From NCBI RefSeq assembly GCF_000374305.1, contig NZ_KB894095.1:496001-560000 (forward strand): a DNA stretch of 64,000 nt, read 5' to 3'. This stretch comes from Actinomadura flavalba DSM 45200 (GTDB lineage: Bacteria; Actinomycetota; Actinomycetes; Streptosporangiales; Streptosporangiaceae). Position 1 is the first letter of the stretch, and each line of letters begins with the position of its first letter. The notes below the pieces were generated by a model that saw only the letters and a program-made list of their open reading frames with translations, was not told where the DNA came from and searched no databases. Below are positions 10,205-18,479 of this stretch, piece by piece. The position numbers and the translations under genes are program-made.

Positions 10205-11557
10205 ATGAGCACGCCTGTGACTACGGCCGTGGACGGCGGCGCCGCTCCCCCGGTCCGGCTCGTCTTCCCGACGCTGGTCGAAGGGGCCGAGCTGGTGGGC
10301 GAGTTCAAGAACTCGGGGTACAAGGAGCCGCAGCAGCTCGTCTCGCTGCCCAACCGGCAGCTCGTCCAGCTTCCCGCGCTGCTGTTCCTCGTCGTCAAGA
10401 TCCTGCACGACCACCGGCACCTGGTCGGCCACCGCGACCCGGCGGCGGCGCTCGCCGTCGTCGCCGACGCCGTCAGCGCGGCGGCCGGTGCGCGCATCAC
10501 GGCCGAGCAGGTCGCGTTCCTCACCGAGAAGAAGCTCGCCCCGCTCGGCATCACCACCTACCTCGACGGCCAGGCGCCGCCGATCGTCAAGGCGAACCCG
10601 TTCCTGTCGCTGCGCTACCGGATGTCGGTCGCACCGGAGAAGGCCACCTGGTTCATTGGCGGCGTCTTCTCCTGGCTGTTCCGGCCGCCCGTCGTCGTCC
10701 TCATGGTGACGGCGTTCGTGTGCTGCGAGATCTACCTGTTCGGCACGCAGTCCATGGGCGACGCGCTGCGGCACGTACTGCTGGCGCCGCTGACGATCCT
10801 GCTGGTGCTCGGCCTGGCCATCGCCTCGTGCGTCTTCCACGAGGTCGGCCACGCGACGGCCTGCCGCTACAGCGGCGTGCGGCCCGGCGTCATGGGCTGC
10901 GGCATCTACCTGGTGTGGCCCGCGTTCTACACCGACATCACCGAGTCGTACCGGCTCGGCCGCGCCGGGCGCATCCGCACCGACCTCGGCGGCGTCTACT
11001 TCAACACGATCTTCGTGACGGCGCTGACCTGCGTCTACCTGTACACGGGCTTCCCGCCGCTGCTGGTGGCGATGCTCTACGTGAACTTCGAGATCCTCCA
11101 GCAGTTGCTGCCGACGCTCCGGTTCGACGGCTACTACATCATGTCCGACCTGTGCGGCATCCCCGACCTGTTCAAGTACATCGGGCCCATCCTCAAGCGC
11201 GCCGTCCTCCGCCGCCCCGCCGACGACCGCCTCAAGGCCCTCAAGCGCTGGCCGCAGGCCGTCGTCACGTTCTGGGTGCTGGCGGTCTTTCCCGCGCTGA
11301 TCGTCCAGCTCACGATCCTGGCCGCCCGCGTCCCCGACCTCGTCCGCACCGACTGGCAGATGATGCAGGACCTCGGCCGCGCCGCCGCCAACGGCGCGGG
11401 CCCCCTGGAACTCTTCGTCGCGGGCCTCCAGATCGTCCTGCTGGCCCTGCCCATCATCGGCCTCGGCCTCATCACCTACCAGCTCCTCAAGTGGCTCTCC
11501 GGCAAGGCGCTGCTCCTCCTGCTCCCCCGCCCCAAGGGCGCCCACCGCATGAAGTGA
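10205..11557 (+). CDS. M50/site-2-protease-like membrane zinc metalloprotease
   Basis: 450 residues. A soluble N-terminal region (about 15-120) looks like a PqqD/RRE-type winged helix ending in an I-T-A-E-Q-V-x-F-L helix. It is followed by several membrane segments carrying the zinc site His212-Glu213-x-x-His216 and a third-ligand motif F-D-G near residue 308. Proteins of this type are annotated as putative peptide zinc metalloproteases and often sit with RiPP or bacteriocin genes, where they cleave or export the peptide. Position directly after two leader-bearing peptides supports that role. CGAGGAA precedes ATG 10205. No ABC exporter or modifying enzyme is adjacent. Confidence 0.8.
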   Translation: MSTPVTTAVDGGAAPPVRLVFPTLVEGAELVGEFKNSGYKEPQQLVSLPNRQLVQLPALLFLVVKILHDHRHLVGHRDPAAALAVVADAVSAAAGARITAEQVAFLTEKKLAPLGITTYLDGQAPPIVKANPFLSLRYRMSVAPEKATWFIGGVFSWLFRPPVVVLMVTAFVCCEIYLFGTQSMGDALRHVLLAPLTILLVLGLAIASCVFHEVGHATACRYSGVRPGVMGCGIYLVWPAFYTDITESYRLGRAGRIRTDLGGVYFNTIFVTALTCVYLYTGFPPLLVAMLYVNFEILQQLLPTLRFDGYYIMSDLCGIPDLFKYIGPILKRAVLRRPADDRLKALKRWPQAVVTFWVLAVFPALIVQLTILAARVPDLVRTDWQMMQDLGRAAANGAGPLELFVAGLQIVLLALPIIGLGLITYQLLKWLSGKALLLLLPRPKGAHRMK

Positions 11558-11640
11558 CGCCCTCAGCCCGCGTCCCCGGCGACGGTCGGCGCGGGCGGGG
11601 ACGGCCGGAGGCGGCCATCGTCGGGTGGGTCATGGGCGGA

Positions 11641-11646
11641 TAAAGT
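11641..11646 (+). promoter_or_regulatory. Leaderless-type -10 box for the glycan operon
   Basis: TAAAGT ends 6 bases before GTG 11653. It supports that start and a leaderless transcript for the whole operon. Confidence 0.5.
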
Positions 11647-11652
11647 GCGCTG

Positions 11653-12585
11653 GTGCGCATGGTCGTGACCGGGGCTGCCGGGTTCGTCGGGAGTCATGTC
11701 GTCGAGGCGGTCGCGCGGGACGGGCTGGACGTCGTCGCCGTGGACGCGCCCCGGCGGTCGCTCACGCCCGGGGTGACGCGGGAGCGGTGGCGGTGGCTGG
11801 GCGGGCGCGCCGGTGTCGTCCCGCTCGAACTCGACCTGGCCGTGGACGATCTCGCGCCGCTCGCGGCGGCCGACGTCGTCGTGCACCTGGCCGGACGGCC
11901 CGGCGTCCGCGACTCGTGGGGGCCCGGCGAGGCCGCGGTGGAGCGTGACAACGTCGTGGCGTCGCGGCGGCTGCTGGAGGCGTGCGCGCGGCGCGGGACG
12001 AAGGTCGTCGTGGCGTCCAGCTCGTCGGTGTACGGGCCGGCGGGCGCGCGGGCCAGCCGCGAGGACGATCCGCTCGCCCCGGCCAGCCCGTACGCGCGCA
12101 GCAAGGCCGAGGTCGAACGCCTCGCCCGCGCCGCCGCCGACGCCGGGCTGCCGGTGACCGTGTTGCGTTACTTCTCCGTCTACGGCCCGCGCCAGCGCCC
12201 CGACATGGCCTTCCACCGCTTCATCGCCGCCGCCCTCGCCGGGCGCCCGCTCCCCGTCTTCGGCGACGGCACCGCCCTGCGTTCGTTCACCCACGTCGGC
12301 GACGTCGTCACCGCGACGACCGCCGCCGTCCGCGCGACCCTCCCGCCCGGCACGGTCGTCAACGTGGGCAGCGGCGAACCGACGTCGGTCAACGACGCCA
12401 TCGCCCTGATCAGCGACCACCTGGGCATCGAACCCCGCATCACCGCGCACGCCCCCATCCCGGGCGACGTCCCCCGCACCCACGCCGACCCCACCCGCGC
12501 CGCCGCCCTCCTCGACTGGACCCCGGCCGTCCCCCTGGACGTCGGCCTGAAAGACCAGATCACCTGGCAACGAGGCGCCCCATGA
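11653..12585 (+). CDS. NAD-dependent sugar epimerase/dehydratase (extended SDR)
   Basis: 310 residues. Rossmann motif T-G-A-A-G-F-V-G at the N terminus, S-S-S-S-V-Y-G, and the catalytic Tyr-x-x-x-Lys as Y-A-R-S-K, all typical of UDP-glucose 4-epimerase/dTDP-glucose dehydratase-type enzymes acting on nucleotide sugars. The substrate cannot be told. It is the first gene of a tightly coupled operon ending near 17133; its TGA overlaps the next ATG (ATGA 12582-12585). The likely role is supplying a nucleotide sugar to the glycosyltransferases downstream. Confidence 0.88.
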   Translation: MRMVVTGAAGFVGSHVVEAVARDGLDVVAVDAPRRSLTPGVTRERWRWLGGRAGVVPLELDLAVDDLAPLAAADVVVHLAGRPGVRDSWGPGEAAVERDNVVASRRLLEACARRGTKVVVASSSSVYGPAGARASREDDPLAPASPYARSKAEVERLARAAADAGLPVTVLRYFSVYGPRQRPDMAFHRFIAAALAGRPLPVFGDGTALRSFTHVGDVVTATTAAVRATLPPGTVVNVGSGEPTSVNDAIALISDHLGIEPRITAHAPIPGDVPRTHADPTRAAALLDWTPAVPLDVGLKDQITWQRGAP

Positions 12586-12944
12586 AGCCCCACGCCCCCA
12601 CGCCCTGCGCCCCGCCCCCGACCGGACCGCGCGACACCGACCGCAACGCCCCGACCGACTCCAACGAGCCACGCACACCCCGCACCACCGGACCACGCGT
12701 CACCGGCCGCAACGATCCGACCACCTCGGACCAGAGCCGCGCACCCCGCACCCCCGGACCACGCGTCACCGGCCGCAACGACCCGGCAGCCTCGGACCAG
12801 AGCCGCACACCCCGCACCACCAGGCCACGCAACATCGGCCGCAGCGACCCGGCCACCTCGGATCAGAGCCGCGCACACCACCCCATCGGGCCGCGCGGCT
12901 CCGGACGGGACGGTCGGATCGTCTTGTGTGGGAGGCGCGGATGA
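12582..12944 (+). CDS. Small protein of 22-residue tandem repeats, unknown function
   Basis: 120 residues, rich in Pro, Arg, Thr, Asp and Ser, predicted disordered, with no signal peptide or membrane segment. Three complete in-frame 22-residue units (66 bp each, about 12684-12881) share G-P-R, G-R-x-D-P and S-D-Q-S-R elements; degenerate copies flank them. The ATG overlaps the epimerase stop and the TGA (12942-12944) overlaps the next gene's ATG, so the frame is held between two coupled neighbours, which argues for translation. Substitutions between units are not mainly synonymous, so constraint on sequence looks weak. It could be a real linker or surface protein, or a minisatellite that keeps the frame open. 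Confidence 0.5.
   Translation: MKPHAPTPCAPPPTGPRDTDRNAPTDSNEPRTPRTTGPRVTGRNDPTTSDQSRAPRTPGPRVTGRNDPAASDQSRTPRTTRPRNIGRSDPATSDQSRAHHPIGPRGSGRDGRIVLCGRRG
12684..12881 (+). repeat. 66-bp tandem repeat, three full copies plus degenerate flanks
   Basis: Units start near 12684, 12750 and 12816. Copies 1 and 2 differ at only a few bases; copy 3 and the flanks are more diverged. The length is a multiple of three, so gain or loss of a unit keeps the coding frame. There are no spacers, so this is not a CRISPR array. Confidence 0.8.
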
Positions 12945-14089
12945 AGCACCGGGCGGCGTATGTCGCGTTCGATCGGTTTCCGTCGAGTAAGGGGTCGGCG
13001 GTGCACATCGCGCAGATGGCCGACGAGTTGTTCACCCGGTTCGACGGCGGGCTGCTGGCCGTGCTGGGTGGCGGCGGGCTGCCCGATTACCAGCGGGAGG
13101 GCGGCCGGGAGATCGCGCGGTTCGCGGCGGCCGTGCCGAACCTCATCGACCGCGCCGAGGCGTTCTCCGGCTGGGTCGGGCGGCATCTGGACGCGCACCG
13201 GGACACGCTCGAACTCGTCCACGTCCGCGATCCGTGGGGCGCGCTGCCCGCGCTCGCCGGGAACGCGCCCGTCGTGTTCGAGGTGAACGGGCTGCCGTCG
13301 ATCGAGATGACGCACACGTGGCCGTGGGCGGCGCCGGCGGCGCTGGCCAAGATCCGGGACCTGGAGCTGGACTGCCTGGAGCGCAGCGCGGCCGTCGTCG
13401 TCCCGTCCCGCGTCATCGGCGACCGGCTGCGCGCGCTCGGCGTGCCCGGAGACAAGATCCACCTGGTGCCCAACGGGGCGACGCCGAACGCCCCCGCCGC
13501 GCGGCCCGCCGGCGCCCCGGCGCGGTACCTGGTCTACGTCGGCGCGCTCCAGCCGTGGCAGGGCCTGGACGTGCTGCTGCGCGCCTTCGCCCGCCTCGCG
13601 GACCTGACGGACCTGCGGCTCGTCGTCTGCGCCTCGGTGCCCGAGCGGCGCGCCAAGCCGCTGCGGCGGCTCGCCGAACGGCTCGGCGTCGCGGACCGGG
13701 TCGACTGGCGGTTCACGCTGCCGCACCACGAGGTCGCGGGCTGGCTCACGCACGCGGAGGTTTCGGTGGCGCCGCTCACCGGCTGCGCGCGCAACGTCGA
13801 GCAGGGATGCGCGCCGCTGAAGGTGATCGAGTCGATGGCGGCGGGCGTGCCCGTCGTCGCGTCGGATCTGCCCGTGGTGCGGGAGCTGATGGCCGGGGAG
13901 CACGGACGGCTCGTCCCGCCCGACCGTCCGGCGGAACTGGCCCGAGCGATCCGGATTTTGCTTGAATACCCCGACATGGCGCGGGAAATGGGCGCACGCG
14001 GCCGCGACCATGTCCGTTCCACGCTGACCTGGACGCGGGCGCGCGCCCGGCTGTCGGACGTCTACCGTACGGTCCTTGCGAGGAGGTGA
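12941..14089 (+). CDS. Family 4 glycosyltransferase (GT-B fold)
   Basis: 382 residues. The N-terminal acceptor half begins with F-P-S-S-K-G-S-A, followed by a GT4 C-terminal donor half with Y-V-G-A-L-Q-P-W-Q-G and the E-(x7)-E-like element around P-L-K-V-I-E-S-M-A-A-G-V-P-V-V. GT4 enzymes are retaining transferases using nucleotide sugars for polysaccharide or glycolipid assembly. GGGAGG precedes ATG 12941, which overlaps the repeat-gene stop. The cytoplasmic-face role is inferred. Part of the 11653-17133 operon. Confidence 0.88.
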   Translation: MKHRAAYVAFDRFPSSKGSAVHIAQMADELFTRFDGGLLAVLGGGGLPDYQREGGREIARFAAAVPNLIDRAEAFSGWVGRHLDAHRDTLELVHVRDPWGALPALAGNAPVVFEVNGLPSIEMTHTWPWAAPAALAKIRDLELDCLERSAAVVVPSRVIGDRLRALGVPGDKIHLVPNGATPNAPAARPAGAPARYLVYVGALQPWQGLDVLLRAFARLADLTDLRLVVCASVPERRAKPLRRLAERLGVADRVDWRFTLPHHEVAGWLTHAEVSVAPLTGCARNVEQGCAPLKVIESMAAGVPVVASDLPVVRELMAGEHGRLVPPDRPAELARAIRILLEYPDMAREMGARGRDHVRSTLTWTRARARLSDVYRTVLARR

Positions 14090-14094
14090 TCGGC

Positions 14095-14820
14095 GTGTTC
14101 TTCCGCAAGCAGCGCGCCGCGCTGGCGAGTTTCCATCCCGCCCACCGGCAGCTCATCGAGCAGCGCACGCTGTCGGTCACGCTGCGCGCCTCCGACTGGC
14201 AGCACGTGCTGGCCAGCCTGTCCCGGCAGCAGACCGAGATCCGGCGGCCCAAGTGGGGGCTGCCGCCCCGGGTGCGGCTCGTCCTGGTGCCGCTGCTGCG
14301 CGTGCTGCTCGCCGACATGCGGCCGGACGCGCACCTCGGCCTCACCGTCGATCTGCGCGGCCCGAAGGCCCCCGGCAAGGAGGGCGCGATGGTCGAGTTG
14401 CAGGCGCGGCGGCCCGTCCTGAAGCTCCAGCAGTGGTTCTCGCTGGACGCGTGGCTGAGCGTCCGCGCCGAGCTGCGCGACGGCAGCGTCCTCGACCTGG
14501 CGCTCGCCGACCGCGTCCGGTATCGCCGGGTGAAGAAGCGCAGCTCCAGCGGCAAGACCAAGTTCAAGACCAAGACCAAGACCGTGCAGCTCCTGCGCGT
14601 CACCCGGCGGCTGCCCAAGGGCGCGGCGCTGCGCCGGCCGGGCGGGCCGCCGCCCCGGTGGGTCGCGGTCCGCGTCAAGGACGGCGCGCGCCCGGTCGTC
14701 CGCGCGAGCGCCAAGCTGCCGGAGGCGCCCGACGACGCCGCGCTGGCGAACGTCGTCCTCGACCTGTCCACCGAGGTGTTCCGCTGGGCGCCGCCGCACA
14801 CCATGAGGAGGGCCGCATGA
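14095..14820 (+). CDS. Hypothetical protein with Lys/Thr-rich linker
   Basis: 241 residues, not recognised. Basic, with alternating strands suggested in the first 160 residues and a striking K-T-K-F-K-T-K-T-K-T stretch near the middle, followed by a second strand-rich part. No signal peptide or clear membrane segment. GTG 14095 is preferred because AGGAGG (14081-14086) lies 8 bases upstream; GTG 14086 overlaps the previous stop but would sit on the ribosome site. The TGA overlaps the next ATG, so its function is probably tied to the glycan operon or the Cys-rich protein that follows. Confidence 0.65.
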   Translation: MFFRKQRAALASFHPAHRQLIEQRTLSVTLRASDWQHVLASLSRQQTEIRRPKWGLPPRVRLVLVPLLRVLLADMRPDAHLGLTVDLRGPKAPGKEGAMVELQARRPVLKLQQWFSLDAWLSVRAELRDGSVLDLALADRVRYRRVKKRSSSGKTKFKTKTKTVQLLRVTRRLPKGAALRRPGGPPPRWVAVRVKDGARPVVRASAKLPEAPDDAALANVVLDLSTEVFRWAPPHTMRRAA

Positions 14821-15167
14821 CGCCGTGCGGCGTGACGACGGGGTTCTTCGTCCTCGGCCACTGCGGGCAGCCCGCCGTGGCGGGATGTCCGGGGTGCGGG
14901 CAGCCGGTGTGCGGGGCGCACGTGTCGGCGCAGGGCTTCTGCCCCGAGTGCGTGGCGCGGCAGGGGTACCGCACCGACGACCCGTACGACCCGGCGTGGG
15001 TGCACCAGCGGCGCCGGAGCTACTACCAGTCGAGTTCGCGCACCTACTCCGACGCCCTCTGGTACTCCTCGTTCGACTCCTACGACCGGGGCGGGTTCAA
15101 CCCCGGTGACGACTGGGCGGCCGGCGGCGACTTCGGCGACGAGGGCGACGCGTTCGTGGACTCGTGA
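14817..15167 (+). CDS. Small Cys-rich (zinc-ribbon-like) protein
   Basis: 116 residues. The N-terminal half carries a dense Cys/His set (C4, H15-C16, C24, C27, C32, H35, C42 and C45, including C-P-G-C and C-P-E-C) typical of a small zinc finger of B-box/treble-clef type. The C-terminal half is Tyr/Ser/Asp/Gly-rich and probably disordered. ATG 14817 overlaps the preceding stop and its TGA overlaps the next ATG (TGATG). A partner of the unknown protein upstream is likely from the coupling; the function is unknown. Confidence 0.7.
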   Translation: MTPCGVTTGFFVLGHCGQPAVAGCPGCGQPVCGAHVSAQGFCPECVARQGYRTDDPYDPAWVHQRRRSYYQSSSRTYSDALWYSSFDSYDRGGFNPGDDWAAGGDFGDEGDAFVDS

Positions 15168-16285
15168 TGCACCGCGTCCTGTGGGTCACCGAACACTATC
15201 CGCCGAGCAAGGGCGGCATGGCGGAGTCGTGCGACCGGATCGTCCGGGGGCTGCGCGGGGCGGGCGTCGCGGTGGACGTCGCGCACCTGACGCGGCGCGC
15301 GCGGCCGTGGCGCGTCGAGCGGGAGCAGGGCGGGCTGCTGATCACGGCTCCGCTGGAGGACGATCCCGAGCACGCGCTGCGGCGGCTGCTCGGCACGCTG
15401 GCGCGGTCGGCGGGCGAGTACACGCACGTCGTGGCGTTCGGCGGGACGTACGCGGTGCTGGCCGCGCCCGTCTACGCGGCCGTGCTGGACGTGCCGCTGG
15501 TGACGCTGCTGCGCGGCAACGACCTGGACACCGGGCTGTTCTCGCTGCGGCGGCGGCCCACGCTGACGGACGCGCTGCGCGCGTCGGCGCGCGTGTGCAC
15601 GGTGGCGCGCTCGCACGTCCCGCTGGTGCGGGCGCTGGCGCCGGACGCGCCGGTGACGTTCGTCGCGAACAGCGTGGACACCGGGCAGTGGGAGGTGCTG
15701 CCGTCGGAGCGGGCGGCGGCGCGCGCGTGGCGGGCCGGGCACGTGGAGGCGGGGCGGCGGACGGTCGGGCTCGTCGGCGTGCTGAAGAACAAGAAGGGCA
15801 TCGGGTTCTTCCTGGACGCGTTGCGCGTGTCGGGGCACGCGGGACGGTTCCATCTGCTGCTCGTCGGTGAGGTGGAGGACGGCGTCCCGGCGTGGCTGGC
15901 GGAACGTCCCGAGGTGCACCACACGTTCCTGCCGTTCCTGGAGCGCTACGAGCTGCCGCGCGTCTACGCGTCGTGCGACGTGGTGGCGCTGCCGTCCTTC
16001 TACGACGGGATGCCGAACGTCGCGCTGGAGGCGGCGGCGCTGGGCGTGCCGCTGCTCGCGTCGGACGCGGGCGGCCTCGCCGACGTCGTCGACGACCGCA
16101 TCGGCTTCCCCTTCGCGGCGGGCGACCCGCACGCCTGCCGCGCCGCCCTGGACGCCGCCGCGCGCCTGCCCGACGCCGAGCTGGCCAAGCTCGGCGCGGC
16201 GGCGGCCGACCGGATCGCCCGCGACTTCACCCCGGCCGCCGAGACGGCGGGCTACCTCGCCGTCCTGCGCGAGACGGCCCGATGA
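15167..16285 (+). CDS. Family 4 glycosyltransferase
   Basis: 372 residues. It starts with W-V-T-E-H-Y-P-P-S-K-G-G-M-A, the acceptor-side loop of GT4 enzymes, and has V-G-V-L-K-N-K-K-G at the start of the donor domain and S-F-Y-D-G-M-P-N-V-A-L-E-A-A-A-L-G-V-P with the conserved Glu. ATG 15167 shares one base with the preceding TGA; the TGA at 16283-16285 overlaps the next ATG. Second of three transferases in the operon; donor and acceptor unknown. Confidence 0.87.
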   Translation: MHRVLWVTEHYPPSKGGMAESCDRIVRGLRGAGVAVDVAHLTRRARPWRVEREQGGLLITAPLEDDPEHALRRLLGTLARSAGEYTHVVAFGGTYAVLAAPVYAAVLDVPLVTLLRGNDLDTGLFSLRRRPTLTDALRASARVCTVARSHVPLVRALAPDAPVTFVANSVDTGQWEVLPSERAAARAWRAGHVEAGRRTVGLVGVLKNKKGIGFFLDALRVSGHAGRFHLLLVGEVEDGVPAWLAERPEVHHTFLPFLERYELPRVYASCDVVALPSFYDGMPNVALEAAALGVPLLASDAGGLADVVDDRIGFPFAAGDPHACRAALDAAARLPDAELAKLGAAAADRIARDFTPAAETAGYLAVLRETAR

Positions 16286-17133
16286 TCCGCTGCCACGTCG
16301 AGGGCGACGGCCTGGGCCACCTCACCCGCCTGCACGCCTACCTGCACACCCTGGCGATCACCGACCCCGTCACCTACGTGACATCGTCTCCCTTCGTCCA
16401 CGACCCCCGCGTCACCCGCCCGCCCGGCACCGCCGCGTGCCCGGTGACGGGCGGGACGCGGGCGGGGGTCGCGGAGGAGGTCGTCGTGGACGCCTTCCCG
16501 GCGGGGCGGGCCGGGGAGCTGTGGGCGCGGGACGTGCCCGGCGGGGTGCGGGCGACGCATCTGGCGCGGCTGCTGCGGTGGGACGTGTACCGGCGGCGGC
16601 TCCCGGCCGACCCGATCCGGTACGACCGCACGTACGTGCTGGAGGAGCTGCACCCCGAGCATCTCGCCTACCTGCACGAGGTGTCCCGCGAGGTCGTGCC
16701 GCTCACCCTGGTCGACCCGCCCGCGCGCGTCGCGCCCGTCGGCGGCTGGATCGTCGTCCACTCCGGACCGGCCGCCGAGATCGCCGACCTCGTCGGCTAC
16801 GCCCGCGACATGGCCGCCGCCGAGGGCGTCCGGCCCGAGCTGACCGTCGTCGCGCCCGGACGGCCCGCCCTGCCGGACGGCGTCCGCCACCTCGACCTCT
16901 ACCCCGCCTGGCCGCTCGGCGCCACCGCCGACCGCATCGTCACGGCGGCCGGGTTCAACGCCGTCCGCCAGTTCGCGCCGTGGCGCGGCAAGCACCGCGT
17001 GCTGCCGTTCCTGCGCACCCTGGACGACCAGTTCGCCCGCGCCGCGCGGACGCGTCAGGAGGCGGGCAGGGCGACGTCGAAGGTGACCTCGACGTCGTCG
17101 GCGAGTTTCAGGGCGCCGAGGAACGCCGAGTAG
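16282..17133 (+). CDS. GT28/MurG-like glycosyltransferase
   Basis: 283 residues. G-D-G-L-G-H-L-T-R near the N terminus matches the G-x-G-H loop of MurG/UGT-type transferases, and A-G-F-N-A-V-R-Q-F plus L-D-D-Q-F-A-R-A near the C terminus match their donor-binding end. It is shorter than usual GT28 proteins. The last 26 codons lie antisense to the 3' end of the yceI-like gene, and the tail encoded there is Ser/Thr-rich and not family-like. ATG overlaps the preceding stop. Last gene of the operon. Confidence 0.75.
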   Translation: MIRCHVEGDGLGHLTRLHAYLHTLAITDPVTYVTSSPFVHDPRVTRPPGTAACPVTGGTRAGVAEEVVVDAFPAGRAGELWARDVPGGVRATHLARLLRWDVYRRRLPADPIRYDRTYVLEELHPEHLAYLHEVSREVVPLTLVDPPARVAPVGGWIVVHSGPAAEIADLVGYARDMAAAEGVRPELTVVAPGRPALPDGVRHLDLYPAWPLGATADRIVTAAGFNAVRQFAPWRGKHRVLPFLRTLDDQFARAARTRQEAGRATSKVTSTSSASFRAPRNAE

Positions 17134-17579
17134 GGCTTGATGCCCCACCGGGTCTGCCGGACGGTGGCGGCGCCCGTCAGCCGGTCGCCGGTGCGCTCGG
17201 TGCGGATCTCCAGCGGCTCGGTGCGCTCCTTGATCGTGAGGTCGCCAGTGACGACCTGGGCGTCCGGGGCGACGTCCGCGGCACGGAAGACGATGTCGGG
17301 CGCGTGCTCGGGGCGCAGCGTCTTGCGGAGGTTCAGCAGGATCTCGGCGCGGTCGGCGTCCGACAGCGGCAGCACGCCGCCGGTGCCCTCCTTCACTAGC
17401 AGCCCCTCGACGGGGACGCGGACCTCCACCGTCGCGGTCGCGCCGAGCGTCACCTCCGCCGACCAGCGGGTCGCCTCCAGCGTGAGGTCGTGCCCGGCCT
17501 TGCGGCCGAGGCCGGCGCGTCCCGTCCGCACCAGCAGGGTTCCGTCGTCCGGTCCGAGTGCGTGCGTAGCGTCAGCCAT
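17055..17579 (-). CDS. YceI family lipid-binding protein
   Basis: 174 residues. YceI proteins form a lipocalin-like barrel binding isoprenoid or amide lipids. Family features: conserved strands with E-V-R-V-P-V near 50, D-L-T-I-K near 113, and the R-x-x-W-G-I-K-P-Y-S-A-F-L-G-A-L element near 145. No signal peptide is present, so it is probably cytoplasmic. Its 3' end overlaps the convergent glycosyltransferase gene by 79 bases. The VanW gene ends 9 bases upstream of its start, suggesting co-transcription. Confidence 0.85.
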   Translation of the reverse strand: MADATHALGPDDGTLLVRTGRAGLGRKAGHDLTLEATRWSAEVTLGATATVEVRVPVEGLLVKEGTGGVLPLSDADRAEILLNLRKTLRPEHAPDIVFRAADVAPDAQVVTGDLTIKERTEPLEIRTERTGDRLTGAATVRQTRWGIKPYSAFLGALKLADDVEVTFDVALPAS

Positions 17580-17588
17580 CCCGCCACC

Positions 17589-18404
17589 CTAGCGGCGGGC
17601 GCAGGTGACCTCGGGGCGCGGCAGGTAGCGGGTGGAGAAGTGCTCGGTGCGGACGCGGCGGGTGTCGGCGAGCAGGGTGCGGCGGACGGTCACGTCGAAG
17701 CCCCGGCCGCCCGGCGTCGGGACGCACCGGGGCGAGGCGTCCTGAATCCGCGTGTACGGGACGGGGTGGCGCCGCTTGGACGTGTGCGACGCGACCGTGT
17801 ACCGGCGCGTCCCCCACAGGCTGACGGTCAGGGACGAACCGGTCACCTCGGTGCGGATCGTCAGCGGCGCGCCCGAGTCGTTCCGCCACACGAAGTCGAG
17901 CCCCGGATAGGCGACCGCCGCCTCGCGTCCCGCCGGATACTCCGGCAGCCACAGCGAGTGCGCCCGCGCGCGGCGGATCTCCAGCCCCGCCTCGAACACG
18001 GCGTTGAACAGCGTCGCCGACACCTGGCAGATGCCGCCGCCGACGTCGGGCACGAGCCGGTCGCCCGCGATCGACGGCGCCGCGACGTACCCGCGCCGCC
18101 GGGTGCGCGGCCCCACGTCCCGGTTGAAGGAGACGACCTCGCCCGCCGCGACCGTCCGCCCGTCCAGCGCCCGCGCGGCCAGTTCGATGTTGCGGACGCG
18201 CGGCTCGCCGGGCGTGAACCGCGTCGTGTACGCGGCCATCGGCACCGCCGCCACCGGGCGCGGCGCGGCGCCCGCGCGGGCCGGGGCCGCGTCGTCGCCG
18301 GTCAGGTAGATCCCGACCAGGCCCGCGGACAGCAGCAGCGTCACCGCCACGAGCGGGCTGCGGCGGCGCGCGTACTCCCCCAGCCCGACCTGCTCACCCG
18401 GCAC
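17589..18404 (-). CDS. VanW family protein
   Basis: 271 residues. A single N-terminal membrane anchor (about 17-35) is followed by the VanW domain: T-R-F-T-P-G, V-S-F-N-R-D-V-G-P-R-T, G-G-G-I-C-Q-V-S-A-T-L-F-N-A and the H-S-x-x-L-P-E-Y-P-A-G-R-E-A-A-V element. VanW occurs in vancomycin-resistance clusters and widely in cell-wall contexts; its biochemical role is not settled. GTG 18404. Extracytoplasmic orientation is inferred from the anchor. Confidence 0.88.
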   Translation of the reverse strand: MPGEQVGLGEYARRRSPLVAVTLLLSAGLVGIYLTGDDAAPARAGAAPRPVAAVPMAAYTTRFTPGEPRVRNIELAARALDGRTVAAGEVVSFNRDVGPRTRRRGYVAAPSIAGDRLVPDVGGGICQVSATLFNAVFEAGLEIRRARAHSLWLPEYPAGREAAVAYPGLDFVWRNDSGAPLTIRTEVTGSSLTVSLWGTRRYTVASHTSKRRHPVPYTRIQDASPRCVPTPGGRGFDVTVRRTLLADTRRVRTEHFSTRYLPRPEVTCARR

Positions 18405-18479
18405 GGAACGCCCCTCTCGACGGCTACGTTCCGCACACTATTCACCACGGAGAGCGAAATTGTGGCGGCTCGCCGCCGG

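Noticed and set aside
9474..11557. Daptide or class V lanthipeptide cluster
   Set aside because: Daptide loci need several further enzymes besides the M50 protease and lanthipeptides need dehydration and cyclisation enzymes; none is adjacent.
12684..12881. The 66-bp repeats as a CRISPR array
   Set aside because: Repeats are contiguous with no unique spacers, and no cas gene is present.
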